Positions 37,009-46,329 of a stretch of 64,000 bases of DNA are shown piece after piece (within the stretch, counting starts at the first letter, position 1; the number at the start of each line of letters is the position of its first letter). The position numbers were made by a program, and so were the translations under genes. The DNA comes from Acinetobacter pseudolwoffii (lineage in GTDB: Bacteria > Pseudomonadota > Gammaproteobacteria > Pseudomonadales > Moraxellaceae), in NCBI RefSeq assembly GCF_002803605.1, contig NZ_PHRG01000001.1:186001-250000 (forward strand), in the 5' to 3' direction. The notes beneath the pieces are model-generated. The model saw only the letters and a list, made by a program, of their open reading frames with translations, did not search any database and was not told the DNA's origin.

Positions 37009-38313
37009 TTAGAAGCTATATTTGCTCATTAAACCAATACGATTATCTTTGAATTTATCATTATTAAAGTCTTTACGCTCACCGTTGACATACTCAACAC
37101 CAAACTCAAGTGGTTTAACAGGTGAATACACCAAGTTTAACCACGCTTGTTGTACCTCTTTGTTTGCAATAGCATTGAGGTCTGCATAGTCTGAATCTTT
37201 ATCAGCAAACAATGCACCATAACCTATTGATGTTTTTAAGTTAGGTAAGATGCTGTAGGTTAAGCCTGTTTGTACCGCCCAAATTTCATTTTGTTCGATA
37301 TTACGATTATCTGCATCATGTACAAATGCTGCATTCGCGTTGGTACCATACAGAATACCGTTCACACCTTGCGTATAGCTCACATCAATCGTCGCTTTTA
37401 AAGGCTCAAGCACTTGATAGGTTGTACCTGCAGCTAGACCCCAACCTGCTTTACGGTCATTAACGCTTTCATCTTTAGTAACTTCAACTAAAGCACGTGC
37501 AGATGCATTGCCTTTTTTATCATCAAAGTTATGAACTAATTTAGCAGTCAAAGTTGGTGCACTTGATTTGTTATGTTCAACACTTACTGTTTCACCCTTC
37601 GCATTTAACTCATTGTGCCCAGCACTTGAGTTTGGCTTTTCTGCAGCCAGGAACAACTGTGTTGCAGGAGATAAATCAAAACCATAACGAATCATTGGTA
37701 GACGGGTAGTACCCCCACCGACGTTGGTGCTGAAGTCAATCATAAACGGTGCATGATTTGACAAGAAGGTAGATTGTGTTTGACCAATTAACCAATTTTT
37801 ATAGGTTAAATATGCTTGACGTACACGGAATGAATCGTTAGTACCTGCAAAATCACTTTCAAGTTTACCGCCAATTTCTGCACCTTCAACATTGGTTTTA
37901 AAATCTAAACCTATTCGTGTTGTTTTTGCTGTTGCAACGAACTTGTCATTCGTTTGACCATTGGTTTTTGCAACATCAGAGAAGTCACCTGATGAACCTT
38001 CAATAATATAGTTCGCATCACCACGAACGAAACCATATAGCTTCACTTCAGTATCTGATTTTGTACTTAGGGCTTTCGGTGCAGCTGCTGATTGTTGTGG
38101 GGTTGCTTTGACTTGTTCTATTTGCACTGCTTGAGTTTGCTGAACTTGTTGCTGCTGTAATACTAATGCTTTTAATGCTTCAATTTCTTGGCGCAGCTGC
38201 TTAATTTCTTTTTGCTCTTGTGTTTCAGCATGTGCAACAGTCCCCATCATCAATGTTGTTACTGCTACTGCTAATCCTTTAGCTAAAAACTTTCCTGTTA
38301 AAACTTGACTCAT
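37009..38313 (-). CDS. DcaP-like outer-membrane porin
   Basis: Outer-membrane channel of the DcaP family, trimeric porins that in Acinetobacter take up negatively charged small molecules. The 434 residues comprise a signal peptide ending at VAHAE, a periplasmic coiled coil of about 40 residues (KEIKQLRQEIEALKALVLQ, then a Gln-rich stretch), and a beta barrel ending in YSF. The ATG at 38313 follows GGAG by 6 bases; upstream in-frame ATGs at 38325 and 38334 lack good sites. A possible scar of another porin gene lies just downstream. Confidence 0.9.
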   Translation of the reverse strand: MSQVLTGKFLAKGLAVAVTTLMMGTVAHAETQEQKEIKQLRQEIEALKALVLQQQQVQQTQAVQIEQVKATPQQSAAAPKALSTKSDTEVKLYGFVRGDANYIIEGSSGDFSDVAKTNGQTNDKFVATAKTTRIGLDFKTNVEGAEIGGKLESDFAGTNDSFRVRQAYLTYKNWLIGQTQSTFLSNHAPFMIDFSTNVGGGTTRLPMIRYGFDLSPATQLFLAAEKPNSSAGHNELNAKGETVSVEHNKSSAPTLTAKLVHNFDDKKGNASARALVEVTKDESVNDRKAGWGLAAGTTYQVLEPLKATIDVSYTQGVNGILYGTNANAAFVHDADNRNIEQNEIWAVQTGLTYSILPNLKTSIGYGALFADKDSDYADLNAIANKEVQQAWLNLVYSPVKPLEFGVEYVNGERKDFNNDKFKDNRIGLMSKYSF

Positions 38314-38659
38314 TAAATTCTCCATAGTGAACACATGTTCATTGGCATTGGAAGTTCGGTGATTTCAACTGAAACCTACACCGTGTGGAATATCTATAAT
38401 TATGAAATAGCTTGGTTATGATCTCGAAAGACGACTCACGCAATATATGTCGAGTTAAAAGCCCACGTATCATGTCATGTATTTGACTGGACTTACACTT
38501 TTAACCCTAGCTACACAACAAGCTACTTGAAAACATCAAGAATTTAACAACTTTCAAATCAGTTTGAAATCATTTTTATCTCATACTTTTATCTATAATA
38601 TGTATTAACCACACTTTTAAAATAGATTGCTTTTTTTTCAGTCAGCTTTAATTCATATT
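38314..38659. other. Intergenic region upstream of the DcaP-like gene
   Basis: This stretch of about 350 bp is AT-rich, serving as porin promoter region and 3' end of the MFS gene. I see no specific operator or RNA structure in it. Confidence 0.45.
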
Positions 38660-39916
38660 TCATGATGACTGTGATTGCTGATCGACTCTCCCCCAAAATA
38701 CGATAGGCAATAGAAGCACTATGCTGATATAAACAATATAGGTTAGATATTTTGCATAGCCTAAATAATCCCCCAATATCCCACTCAACATATATAAGCC
38801 ACCACTTACCGTCGCCATAATTGAGACTTGAAAAGTAAAATCAGTCCCGGCCAGACGCTTACGGCTGTATTGCATAATGAGCGTCAGCATTACCACCAAG
38901 AGCATTGCCGAAACCAGATCTTCTGCTGCATTAATAGTATAAATCAGCCAGTTTTCGACTTTAAGCTGGGCTTCATATTGTGCTGCCAGCCAGGCATAGG
39001 CCATTAAGCTCAGTATTTTGAGAATCGAAAAAGACATCAAACAAGAGCGACGCGAAAAAAACTTCAGGCAATAACCTGCCAAACCGGCCCCGATCAAGGC
39101 GGCACCTGCACCCAGCATGGTCACATATACGCCGATCTGGCTGAAACTCAGACCGAGATCGACCATTAAAGGCTTCAGCAAAGGGCCAGACAGCCCATCC
39201 GCGACTTTAAAGCTCAGTAATACCAGCAACCAGCAACGCAAGCCTGGATGTGTATAAAAATACTGAAAATAGGCTTTGATTTTTATTTTACTGGAAGCGG
39301 TAATTTGCTCAGATGCGATCGAGCGATGCTGTGGCTCTTTAAATTTTAAAACAGGCAGTGTGTTTATAAAAACTAGTGCAGCCAAAAGCAAAAAAGTGCT
39401 TTGCCACTGCAACAGATCTAAAAACAGTAAAATCGCACCACCACCGACAATGAAACCCAAACGTGATCCAATCACCTGAAAGGTATTGCCCCAGTGCTGC
39501 TGTTCATTTTTCAGAATATTGACTGCCAGTGCATCGGTGGCAATATCCTGTGTCGCCCCCACCCCATTCATAAATAATAACGCAATAAAAAAGGCCAATA
39601 GATAAACCGGCTGATCTAAAGCCTGAATGGGCAAAAAGGACAAGGCGATCAGCACTGCCACCGAGAGCAATTGCAGCGGAATAATCCAGCTTCGATAATG
39701 CCCTGTAGCTTTAGAGCCATAACGATCGACCAATGGCGCCCAAAACACCTTGATTGACCAAGGCAGCATGAGCAGGCCAAAACCACCGATCTGTGCCAGC
39801 GACACTCCTTCTGCCCGTAAGATCACCGGCAAAGCATGAGTCATAAATCCGACCGGCAATCCTTGCGCCCAATACAGGGAAAACAACACAATGTAAGTAT
39901 TCCACATATTCGGCAT
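38660..39916 (-). CDS. MFS transporter, AmpG/RhtX-like
   Basis: Inner-membrane major facilitator of 418 residues with about 12 hydrophobic segments. The N-terminus WNTYIVLFSLYWAQGLPVGFM and the PWSIKVFWAPLVDRYG block resemble the AmpG muropeptide permease and the RhtX/FptX siderophore carriers, which share this subfamily. No siderophore or ampD genes are adjacent, so the substrate stays open. Divergent from the acyltransferase gene. Confidence 0.85.
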   Translation of the reverse strand: MPNMWNTYIVLFSLYWAQGLPVGFMTHALPVILRAEGVSLAQIGGFGLLMLPWSIKVFWAPLVDRYGSKATGHYRSWIIPLQLLSVAVLIALSFLPIQALDQPVYLLAFFIALLFMNGVGATQDIATDALAVNILKNEQQHWGNTFQVIGSRLGFIVGGGAILLFLDLLQWQSTFLLLAALVFINTLPVLKFKEPQHRSIASEQITASSKIKIKAYFQYFYTHPGLRCWLLVLLSFKVADGLSGPLLKPLMVDLGLSFSQIGVYVTMLGAGAALIGAGLAGYCLKFFSRRSCLMSFSILKILSLMAYAWLAAQYEAQLKVENWLIYTINAAEDLVSAMLLVVMLTLIMQYSRKRLAGTDFTFQVSIMATVSGGLYMLSGILGDYLGYAKYLTYIVYISIVLLLPIVFWGRVDQQSQSS

Positions 39917-40048
39917 GCTGGGTCCTTAATAGGCAAAAGAAGCAGAAATCATTCAACAAGCTGGACATTTTGCCAATGAAAAAACCAAAGTAAAAGCCTA
40001 ATATCATTAAAAATAAAGAAAAATATGTGTCAGGAAGAGACTTTAAGC

Positions 40049-40678
40049 ATGACCAAAAAGCACTTTCCAGAATTACCTCCCTTGGTACCCAGTCGAGGCA
40101 ATCGACTCAGCCGTTATTTTTTTAAACGGATCTTTTTAGTGCAGGGGTGGCAGCTTGAAGGTGAGTTTCCCAATTTACCAAAAGCCGTTGCGATTATTTC
40201 TCCACATACGTCCAATATTGATGCCTGGCATGGTTTTATTGCACTCTTAGCTATCGGGTTAAAGGTCACTATTTTTGGTAAAAACAGCCTGTTCCATACC
40301 CCATTAAAGCCCTTACTTGAATGGGTTGGGGTGATTCCGGTGGTTCGGGATAGTCCACAAGGTCATACTCAGCAGATCGTGGAAATCATCAAGCGAAAAC
40401 CCCAGATTTGGGTCGGTATGGCACCCGAAGGTTCACGTAAAGCGCCAGAAAAAATCCGCAGTGGTTTTTATCATATTGCCGATCAGGCCGGCCTGCCTAT
40501 TGTCATGCTGGCTTTTGATTATGATATTAAAACCATTCATATTCTGGGTGTCTATCAGCCGACGGGCGATTATGAACATGATCTGGTGCAGATTTATGCA
40601 CATTATCAAGGCAAGATTTCGGCAAAAAATCCAGACTGGATTGCCAGGCCTTTACAAAAGCTGTTGAAAAAAGACTAG
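40049..40678 (+). CDS. 1-acyl-glycerol-3-phosphate acyltransferase family protein
   Basis: Membrane-associated acyltransferase of the PlsC superfamily with 209 residues. The catalytic HxxxxD is HTSNID (His53, Asp58), and the acceptor-binding motif is APEGSRK. No strong membrane helix is seen. AGGAAGAG about 10 bases before the ATG at 40049 favours it over the ATG at 40025. The acceptor is unknown: lysophosphatidate or another lysolipid. Followed by a patatin gene in the same direction 63 bases on. Confidence 0.85.
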   Translation: MTKKHFPELPPLVPSRGNRLSRYFFKRIFLVQGWQLEGEFPNLPKAVAIISPHTSNIDAWHGFIALLAIGLKVTIFGKNSLFHTPLKPLLEWVGVIPVVRDSPQGHTQQIVEIIKRKPQIWVGMAPEGSRKAPEKIRSGFYHIADQAGLPIVMLAFDYDIKTIHILGVYQPTGDYEHDLVQIYAHYQGKISAKNPDWIARPLQKLLKKD

Positions 40679-40741
40679 GCAAAATCCTGTTTTTTTGCTC
40701 TGATAGCCTATATTTTGATGATTTAGTGATCATTTCCTACA

Positions 40742-41659
40742 ATGAAATTAGTGTCTTATGCTCTGATTGGCTGTCTTGGCCTCAGTCTGGCTGCATGTGA
40801 TAAAGCCAGTAAAACCACACCGACTCCTACACCACTTCAGGCCCGCGAACCCGTGATTGCAATTGCACTTGGCGGCGGCGGTGCGAAAGGCTTCGCCCAT
40901 ATTGGCGTGATTAAGGTACTGGAGTCACACGGCATTAAACCGAAAATTGTCACAGGCACAAGTGCCGGCAGTTTTGTCGGCAGTCTATATGCCAGCGGCA
41001 AATCACCGTATCAGTTGCAGCAAATTGCCTTGAACTTTAAGGAGTCGGACATCCGTGATTTAACCTTGAATCGGCAAGGGATTATTGCCGGACAAAAGTT
41101 ACAGGATTTCGTCAACAAAAATGTGGCGAATAAACCGATTGAGCAGTTCCCGATACGGTTTGCTGCGGTGGCGACCCGCCTGGATACGGGACGCAAGGCA
41201 GACTTTATTAAAGGCAATGCCGGACAGGCGGTGCGCGCCTCTTGCAGTATTCCCAATGTATTTGTCCCGGCCACCATTGGCGGTCTGAAATATGTCGATG
41301 GTGGACTGGTCAGCCCGATTCCAGTCAAAACTGCCAAGGATATGGGTGCCGATCTGGTCATTGCTGTCGATATTTCTGCCCGTCCGGATGCTAGTAAAGC
41401 CCTGAATATGTGGGGTGTGCTGGATCAAACCCTGAATATTATGGGACAGCAAAGTATTCATGAAGAACTCAGTCAGGCCAATGTGGTAATCCAGCCTAAA
41501 GTTGGCCATATTGGCACCCTGGATTTAAAGGCCAGCAATCAAACCATTCTGGAGGGTGAAAAAGCAGCACAGTTAAAAATCCGGGCCATCCAGAAAATGA
41601 TTACTGATTTCAAACAGTCCCCTGCTGCATTTAAAGCACCACGTGCTGCGAAATTCTAA
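40742..41659 (+). CDS. Patatin-like phospholipase, lipoprotein
   Basis: Lipid acyl hydrolase of 305 residues with a lipoprotein signal: LAAC lipobox, lipidated Cys19. The patatin core has the oxyanion loop GGGGAKGFAHIG (44-55), nucleophile Ser74 in GTSAGS and catalytic Asp186 in DGG, so the Ser-Asp dyad is complete. It resembles RssA-type bacterial patatins. As a lipoprotein it probably works in the periplasm, anchored in a membrane. Possibly co-expressed with the acyltransferase upstream, which would pair lysolipid formation with reacylation (inference). Confidence 0.88.
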   Translation: MKLVSYALIGCLGLSLAACDKASKTTPTPTPLQAREPVIAIALGGGGAKGFAHIGVIKVLESHGIKPKIVTGTSAGSFVGSLYASGKSPYQLQQIALNFKESDIRDLTLNRQGIIAGQKLQDFVNKNVANKPIEQFPIRFAAVATRLDTGRKADFIKGNAGQAVRASCSIPNVFVPATIGGLKYVDGGLVSPIPVKTAKDMGADLVIAVDISARPDASKALNMWGVLDQTLNIMGQQSIHEELSQANVVIQPKVGHIGTLDLKASNQTILEGEKAAQLKIRAIQKMITDFKQSPAAFKAPRAAKF

Positions 41660-41757
41660 GGTACGAATTTTTTATATTCATCTGAACCGGCATCTGTTAC
41701 ATTGGGCTTAATCACATAATGATGATTAATTAAACACTTAGCGATATAGGTCACGAT

Positions 41758-42240
41758 ATGGAATTTGTTATTGAACCTTGGCACTGGTTTGTATTAGGCT
41801 TTTTGCTGATTCTTTCGGAATTGCTTCTACCCGCTTTTGCTGCCCTGTGGTTTGGTATCGGCGCCATTTTAGTGGGCATTTTATACTGGATGTTCCCGAT
41901 GATGGGACTGACCACCCAGATCCTGACCTGGATTGCTCTATCCGTCCTCTGTACGCTGGCATGGTTTAAATTTATCAAGCCACTTTCGATTGATAAAACC
42001 AAAGCTGGCCTGTCTCGTGAAGCGACTATTGGCCAAATTGGCATGGTGATTCAGACCAATCTGGAACATGAACAAATCCGGGTACGTTTCCCGATGCCGG
42101 TTTTAGGCTCAGATGAATGGGAATGTCGTACTCTGGATCAGGTTCAGGTCGGTGACCGTGTTCGCGTCGTGGATATTCTGGGGAATGATCTGGTGGTTCA
42201 ACCCCACAGCACACATTATCAAAATGAAAAAGGTGAATAA
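41758..42240 (+). CDS. NfeD family membrane protein
   Basis: The 160 residues contain two or three N-terminal membrane helices (about 12-75) and a C-terminal OB-fold-like NfeD domain (about 90-155, GQIGMVIQTN...VGDRVRVVDILGNDLVV). It is of the short NfeD1b/YbbK type, without a protease domain. These pair with SPFH proteins, here encoded 3 bases downstream, in membrane quality control. Confidence 0.9.
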   Translation: MEFVIEPWHWFVLGFLLILSELLLPAFAALWFGIGAILVGILYWMFPMMGLTTQILTWIALSVLCTLAWFKFIKPLSIDKTKAGLSREATIGQIGMVIQTNLEHEQIRVRFPMPVLGSDEWECRTLDQVQVGDRVRVVDILGNDLVVQPHSTHYQNEKGE

Positions 42241-42243
42241 GAT

Positions 42244-43101
42244 ATGTCTGGTGGAACTATAATTGTTATCGCATTTTTGGCCTTTGTGGCGATTACAATT
42301 TTTAAAGGGGTACGTATTGTCCCGCAAGGTTATAAATGGATCGCACAACGCTTGGGCAAATACCATACGACGCTGAATCCGGGTCTGAATTTTGTCATTC
42401 CGTATATTGATGAAGTGGCTTATAAAGTCACCACCAAAGATATTGTGCTGGATATTCCTTCACAGGAAGTGATTACCCGCGATAATGCCGTGTTACTCAT
42501 GAATGCGGTGGCCTATATCAACCTGACCACACCTGAAAAAGCGGTCTACGGCATTGAAAACTATTCTTGGGCAATTCAAAACCTGGTACAAACCTCATTA
42601 CGTTCGATTGTCGGTGAAATGGATCTGGATGATGCACTATCATCACGTGATCATATTAAAGCACGTTTAAAATCCAGTATTTCCGATGATATCTCGGACT
42701 GGGGTATTACCCTGAAAACAGTTGAAATTCAGGACATTAAACCGTCAGTCACCATGCAAACCGCGATGGAAGAACAGGCCGCTGCTGAACGTCAACGTCG
42801 TGCGACCGTGACCAAAGCTGATGGTGAAAAACAGGCTGCCATTCTGGAAGCGGATGGTCGTCTGGAAGCATCGCGCCGTGATGCAGAAGCACAGGTGGTT
42901 CTGGCTGAATCTTCACAACGTGCGATTGATATGGTGACTTCGGCAATTGGTAGTAATGAGATTCCGGTTGCCTATTTACTCGGTGAGCAATATATCAAGG
43001 CCATGCAAGATATGGCCAAATCACCGAATGCCAAAACGGTGGTCTTGCCTGCAGACGTGCTGAACACGATTCGAGGCGTGATGGGTCGTCCGCCTCAGTA
43101 A
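42244..43101 (+). CDS. SPFH/band 7 domain protein (QmcA type)
   Basis: Inner-membrane scaffold of the stomatin/prohibitin group, 285 residues. It has an N-terminal membrane segment (about 5-23), a band 7 domain (about 25-190), and a charged helical region with EEQAAAERQRRATVTKADGEKQAAIL (shown only as a motif class: stomatin oligomerisation helix). The 3-base gap to nfeD indicates one operon. E. coli QmcA associates with FtsH; that role is inferred here. Confidence 0.9.
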   Translation: MSGGTIIVIAFLAFVAITIFKGVRIVPQGYKWIAQRLGKYHTTLNPGLNFVIPYIDEVAYKVTTKDIVLDIPSQEVITRDNAVLLMNAVAYINLTTPEKAVYGIENYSWAIQNLVQTSLRSIVGEMDLDDALSSRDHIKARLKSSISDDISDWGITLKTVEIQDIKPSVTMQTAMEEQAAAERQRRATVTKADGEKQAAILEADGRLEASRRDAEAQVVLAESSQRAIDMVTSAIGSNEIPVAYLLGEQYIKAMQDMAKSPNAKTVVLPADVLNTIRGVMGRPPQ

Positions 43102-43121
43102 AAATTTTCATTTTCAAATCC

Positions 43122-43149
43122 ATAGGCAGCGTATTCGCTGCCTATTTTT
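43122..43149 (+). terminator. Terminator of the nfeD-SPFH operon
   Basis: ATAGGCAGC / GCTGCCTAT stem with loop GTATTC and TTTT. Confidence 0.8.
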
Positions 43150-43314
43150 CGTTTAAACACGAAAATCTCAGCAAAGATTTGGAATTTATGCTTAAATTTC
43201 GCGTTATTTTTTGAAATCCTTTGGGCTTTGATGCCAGATCTGTGTTTCGCCACAGCATTTATCATCAACATAAGTCCTTATTCGATTACTGTCCAACTCG
43301 AAAATGGATACCGT

Positions 43315-44805
43315 ATGAGCTCCCTAAATCCAACGTTAATTACCTTTCTTTTTTATATTGTCGCCATGGTGGTGATCGGCCTGATGGCTTATCGTGCGAC
43401 CACAAACTTTTCCGATTACATTTTAGGGGGCCGTCGTTTAGGTAGTTTTGTTACTGCACTTTCCGCTGGGGCTTCCGATATGAGTGGCTGGCTGCTGATG
43501 GGCCTGCCCGGTGCAATTTATCTTTCCGGTTTGTCGGAAATGTGGATTGCCATTGGCCTGATTATTGGTGCCTGGTTAAACTGGTTGCTGGTGGCTGGCC
43601 GCTTACGGGTACATACGGAAGTTCAGCACAATGCCCTGACCCTTCCAGATTATTTTTCCAATCGTTTTAACGACCAGAAGAAAATTTTACGTATTGTATC
43701 GGCTTTTGTGATTCTGATTTTCTTTGCGATTTACTGTGCCTCAGGCATGGTGGCAGGTGCGCGCCTGTTCGAAAGCATGTTTGAAATGTCCTACACGACG
43801 GCGCTCTGGATTAGTGCCATTGCCACCATCAGTTATGTATTTATTGGCGGTTTCCTGGCAGTCAGCTGGACCGATACCATTCAGGCTGGCCTGATGATCT
43901 TTGCGCTGTTGCTCACGCCAATTGTGACCCTGTTGACCTTCTCTGATATGTCTCAGGTCACTCTGGCGCTTGAAACGGCACGTCCACAGGCCATGAATCT
44001 GGTCGGTGACTTAAGTACGGTGGCTATCCTGTCGCTACTGGCATGGGGCTTGGGTTATTTTGGTCAGCCACATATTCTGGTGCGCTTTATGGCGGCAGAT
44101 TCAGTCAAGTCAATTCCAAATGCACGCCGTATTGGTATGACCTGGATGATCCTGTGCTTAGCTGGTGCCGTGGCTGCCGGTTTCTTTGGTATTGCTTATT
44201 TCCAGCAACATCCGGAACTGGCCAGTGTGGTGAATGCCAATCCTGAAACTGTATTTATGGAATTGACCAAAATTCTGTTCAACCCATGGATTGCCGGTAT
44301 TGTCCTGGCTGCGATTTTGGCTGCGGTAATGAGTACTTTAAGCTGTCAGCTTCTAGTCTGCTCAAGTACGCTGACAGAGGATTTTTATAAATCCTTCCTG
44401 CGCAAAAATGCATCTCAAAAAGAACTGGTTTGGGTTGGCCGTTTTATGGTGCTGCTGATTGCCCTGCTGGCAATCTGGATGGCGGGTAATCCTGAATCGA
44501 AAGTGCTGGGTCTGGTCGCTTATGCCTGGGCCGGTTTTGGTGCTGCATTTGGCCCGCTGATCATTCTGTCCCTGTTCTGGAAACGCATGACTTTGAATGG
44601 TGCCTTGGCAGGTATGATTATGGGTGCAGTGATGGTGATTTTATGGAAAAACCTGTTCGCAGCAACAGGTGTCTATGAAATTATCCCGGGCTTTATCTGC
44701 TCATTCATTGCCATCATTGTAGTGAGCTTGATGGGTAAAGTACCTACGGCTGAAATTACCGATCGTTTTGAACAGGCTGAACGTCTGTATAACGAAACCA
44801 AGTAA
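43315..44805 (+). CDS. putP: Sodium/proline symporter
   Basis: Solute:sodium symporter family carrier importing proline with sodium across the inner membrane. From MSSLNPTLI it has 496 residues (E. coli PutP 502) with about 13 membrane segments. Conserved blocks are LGGRRLGSFVTALSAGASDMSGWLLMGLPG and, late, AAVMSTLSCQLLV. The frame extends to 43228, but family length favours 43315. No putA gene is nearby. Identity as PutP rather than another SSS carrier is strong by motif. Confidence 0.9.
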   Translation: MSSLNPTLITFLFYIVAMVVIGLMAYRATTNFSDYILGGRRLGSFVTALSAGASDMSGWLLMGLPGAIYLSGLSEMWIAIGLIIGAWLNWLLVAGRLRVHTEVQHNALTLPDYFSNRFNDQKKILRIVSAFVILIFFAIYCASGMVAGARLFESMFEMSYTTALWISAIATISYVFIGGFLAVSWTDTIQAGLMIFALLLTPIVTLLTFSDMSQVTLALETARPQAMNLVGDLSTVAILSLLAWGLGYFGQPHILVRFMAADSVKSIPNARRIGMTWMILCLAGAVAAGFFGIAYFQQHPELASVVNANPETVFMELTKILFNPWIAGIVLAAILAAVMSTLSCQLLVCSSTLTEDFYKSFLRKNASQKELVWVGRFMVLLIALLAIWMAGNPESKVLGLVAYAWAGFGAAFGPLIILSLFWKRMTLNGALAGMIMGAVMVILWKNLFAATGVYEIIPGFICSFIAIIVVSLMGKVPTAEITDRFEQAERLYNETK

Positions 44806-44818
44806 AAATTAACGATCA

Positions 44819-44848
44819 AAAAAAGCGGACTTTAAGTCCGCTTTTTTA
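44819..44848. terminator. Bidirectional terminator
   Basis: AAAAAGCGGAC / GTCCGCTTTTTT stem lies between convergent putP and ispA. Confidence 0.85.
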
Positions 44849-44898
44849 ATACCTGAACAATTACTCAAAATAAAAACAATGAACAGATTCAAGCCATT

Positions 44899-45807
44899 TT
44901 AATTTTTACGCTGGAGTAAAAACTGGGTGATAGAGATCAGCTCTGCCGCCTGATCATCAAAATGAGCAAGTGCGGCTAAGGCCTGATCATGCAATTGCTG
45001 TGCATAGGCTTTGGCCTGTTCCAGCCCCATCAAGGCAGGATATGTCGATTTTTCTACCTGCTCATCCTTGCCAGCTGTTTTACCCAACACTTCGGTATCA
45101 GAAATAATATCCAGAATATCGTCCTGCACCTGGAAGGCCAGACCAATCGCCTGTCCAAACTCACGCAGCTTTGGAATCGCCAGATCTGTACCTTCAAAGA
45201 TTGTGACCGCCGCCATCATGATCGCAGCACTCATCAAGGCACCGGTTTTATTACGATGAATGGTTTCTAATACTTCCTGATCAATTTTTTTGCCTTCGGA
45301 CTGCAAATCCAACACCTGACCATTGACCATTTTCGAAGAGGCTGTGGCCAGAATCTGCATTTGTTTTAGCACAATCGAAGCATCTACCGCAGGGCCTTGA
45401 TCAAACAGACGACTGCCTAAAATTTCAAAGGCCATCGACTGTAGAATATCACCTGCCAAAAGCGCGGTATCTTCACCATAAGCCACATGGCAGGTCGGCT
45501 GACCACGGCGCAGCAAATCATTGTCCATACACGGCAGATCATCATGTGCCAGTGAATAACAATGGATAAATTCAATCGCAACCGCCGCACGGCGTACCGC
45601 CGCGGTATTCTGATTCGGTTTTAGTGCTGCTGTGGCATAGCATAATGCTGGACGAACACGCTTCCCTCCCAGCATCACGGCATGATGCACCGCCGACTTT
45701 AAAGGTTCAGGAATGGCAAAGGCATCTAGGGCTGTCAGTAAATCTTGTTGAATACGATGTTGTGCTTGAGTCAATGCATGGATTGATACGTCAGTAATAG
45801 ATGACAC
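44899..45807 (-). CDS. ispA: Polyprenyl synthetase: farnesyl/geranyl diphosphate synthase
   Basis: Cytoplasmic trans-prenyltransferase condensing isopentenyl diphosphate with DMAPP/GPP to farnesyl diphosphate for quinone and undecaprenyl synthesis. The 302 residues carry the first Asp-rich motif DDLPCMDND (89-97), of the bacterial type with two extra residues, and the second QDDILD. GGKRVRP (48-54) binds diphosphate. A structured intergenic region lies upstream. No dxs or xseB is next to it. Confidence 0.93.
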   Translation of the reverse strand: MSSITDVSIHALTQAQHRIQQDLLTALDAFAIPEPLKSAVHHAVMLGGKRVRPALCYATAALKPNQNTAAVRRAAVAIEFIHCYSLAHDDLPCMDNDLLRRGQPTCHVAYGEDTALLAGDILQSMAFEILGSRLFDQGPAVDASIVLKQMQILATASSKMVNGQVLDLQSEGKKIDQEVLETIHRNKTGALMSAAIMMAAVTIFEGTDLAIPKLREFGQAIGLAFQVQDDILDIISDTEVLGKTAGKDEQVEKSTYPALMGLEQAKAYAQQLHDQALAALAHFDDQAAELISITQFLLQRKN

Positions 45808-45960
45808 ATTTGCCTCGAATACATAGTCCGGAAGGATGAAAATAACAAGTTTGAGCCACTTGTCCTGATAAGCACTATTGTACCTACAATCGCCTTGAAT
45901 TTTCAGCTTTATCTGTGGATTGATTTAAAGCAGCAATAGATATCAAAATATGTTCCGCCG

Positions 45961-46140
45961 ATAAAACCACTGCCGCGACAGCGCTACTGTCCCAGAGTTG
46001 AAGTGCTTGGATTTATCAAGTGCCTGTGGCAGGGATGCCACACATTACCCATCACCACAGGACGTGGTGTATGGGCAATAAGAGACCTTTGCCTACCTTG
46101 GGTCTTTCCAAAGTAGGATTTCACCTGCACAAATCCATTT
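45961..46140 (+). ncRNA. Candidate structured small RNA with CsrA-type GGA hairpins
   Basis: Four consecutive hairpins occupy an otherwise gene-free gap. H1 46003-46023 (GUGCUUGG/UCAAGUGC with G-U pairs). H2 46025-46042 is a perfect 7-bp TGTGGCA/TGCCACA stem with loop GGGA. H3 46048-46075 is an 11-bp stem with one bulge and loop AGGAC. H4 46092-46117 pairs CCTAC..TTGG with CCAA..GTAGG. The H2 and H3 loops read CAGGGAUG and ACAGGACG, close to the CsrA/RsmA consensus RUACARGGAUGU, and further GGA triplets occur nearby. No clear T-run terminator is seen, so ends and strand are provisional. It could instead be an ispA leader on the other strand or another structured RNA. Confidence 0.5.
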
Positions 46141-46329
46141 AAACTTTTAAAGGAAAGATGAGGCTGGACAATATCTACCTCTAAATATAAACAAGTTTAG
46201 ATATTTAAACGTATTCTCTGATAGCTTTTATTACTTCCTACCATGCCAACGATAGCTGAGTCAAAATTTTGGCCAGTAATGGTCACAACAGTAATTTTCT
46301 CAGGCTAAATAATGGGTCGGCAAATCAAA

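Noticed and set aside
45961..46140. 6S RNA, RNase P RNA, tmRNA, SRP RNA or cobalamin riboswitch
   Set aside because: None of the remembered conserved stretches of these RNAs is present, and a chain of independent hairpins does not fit the long rod of 6S RNA.
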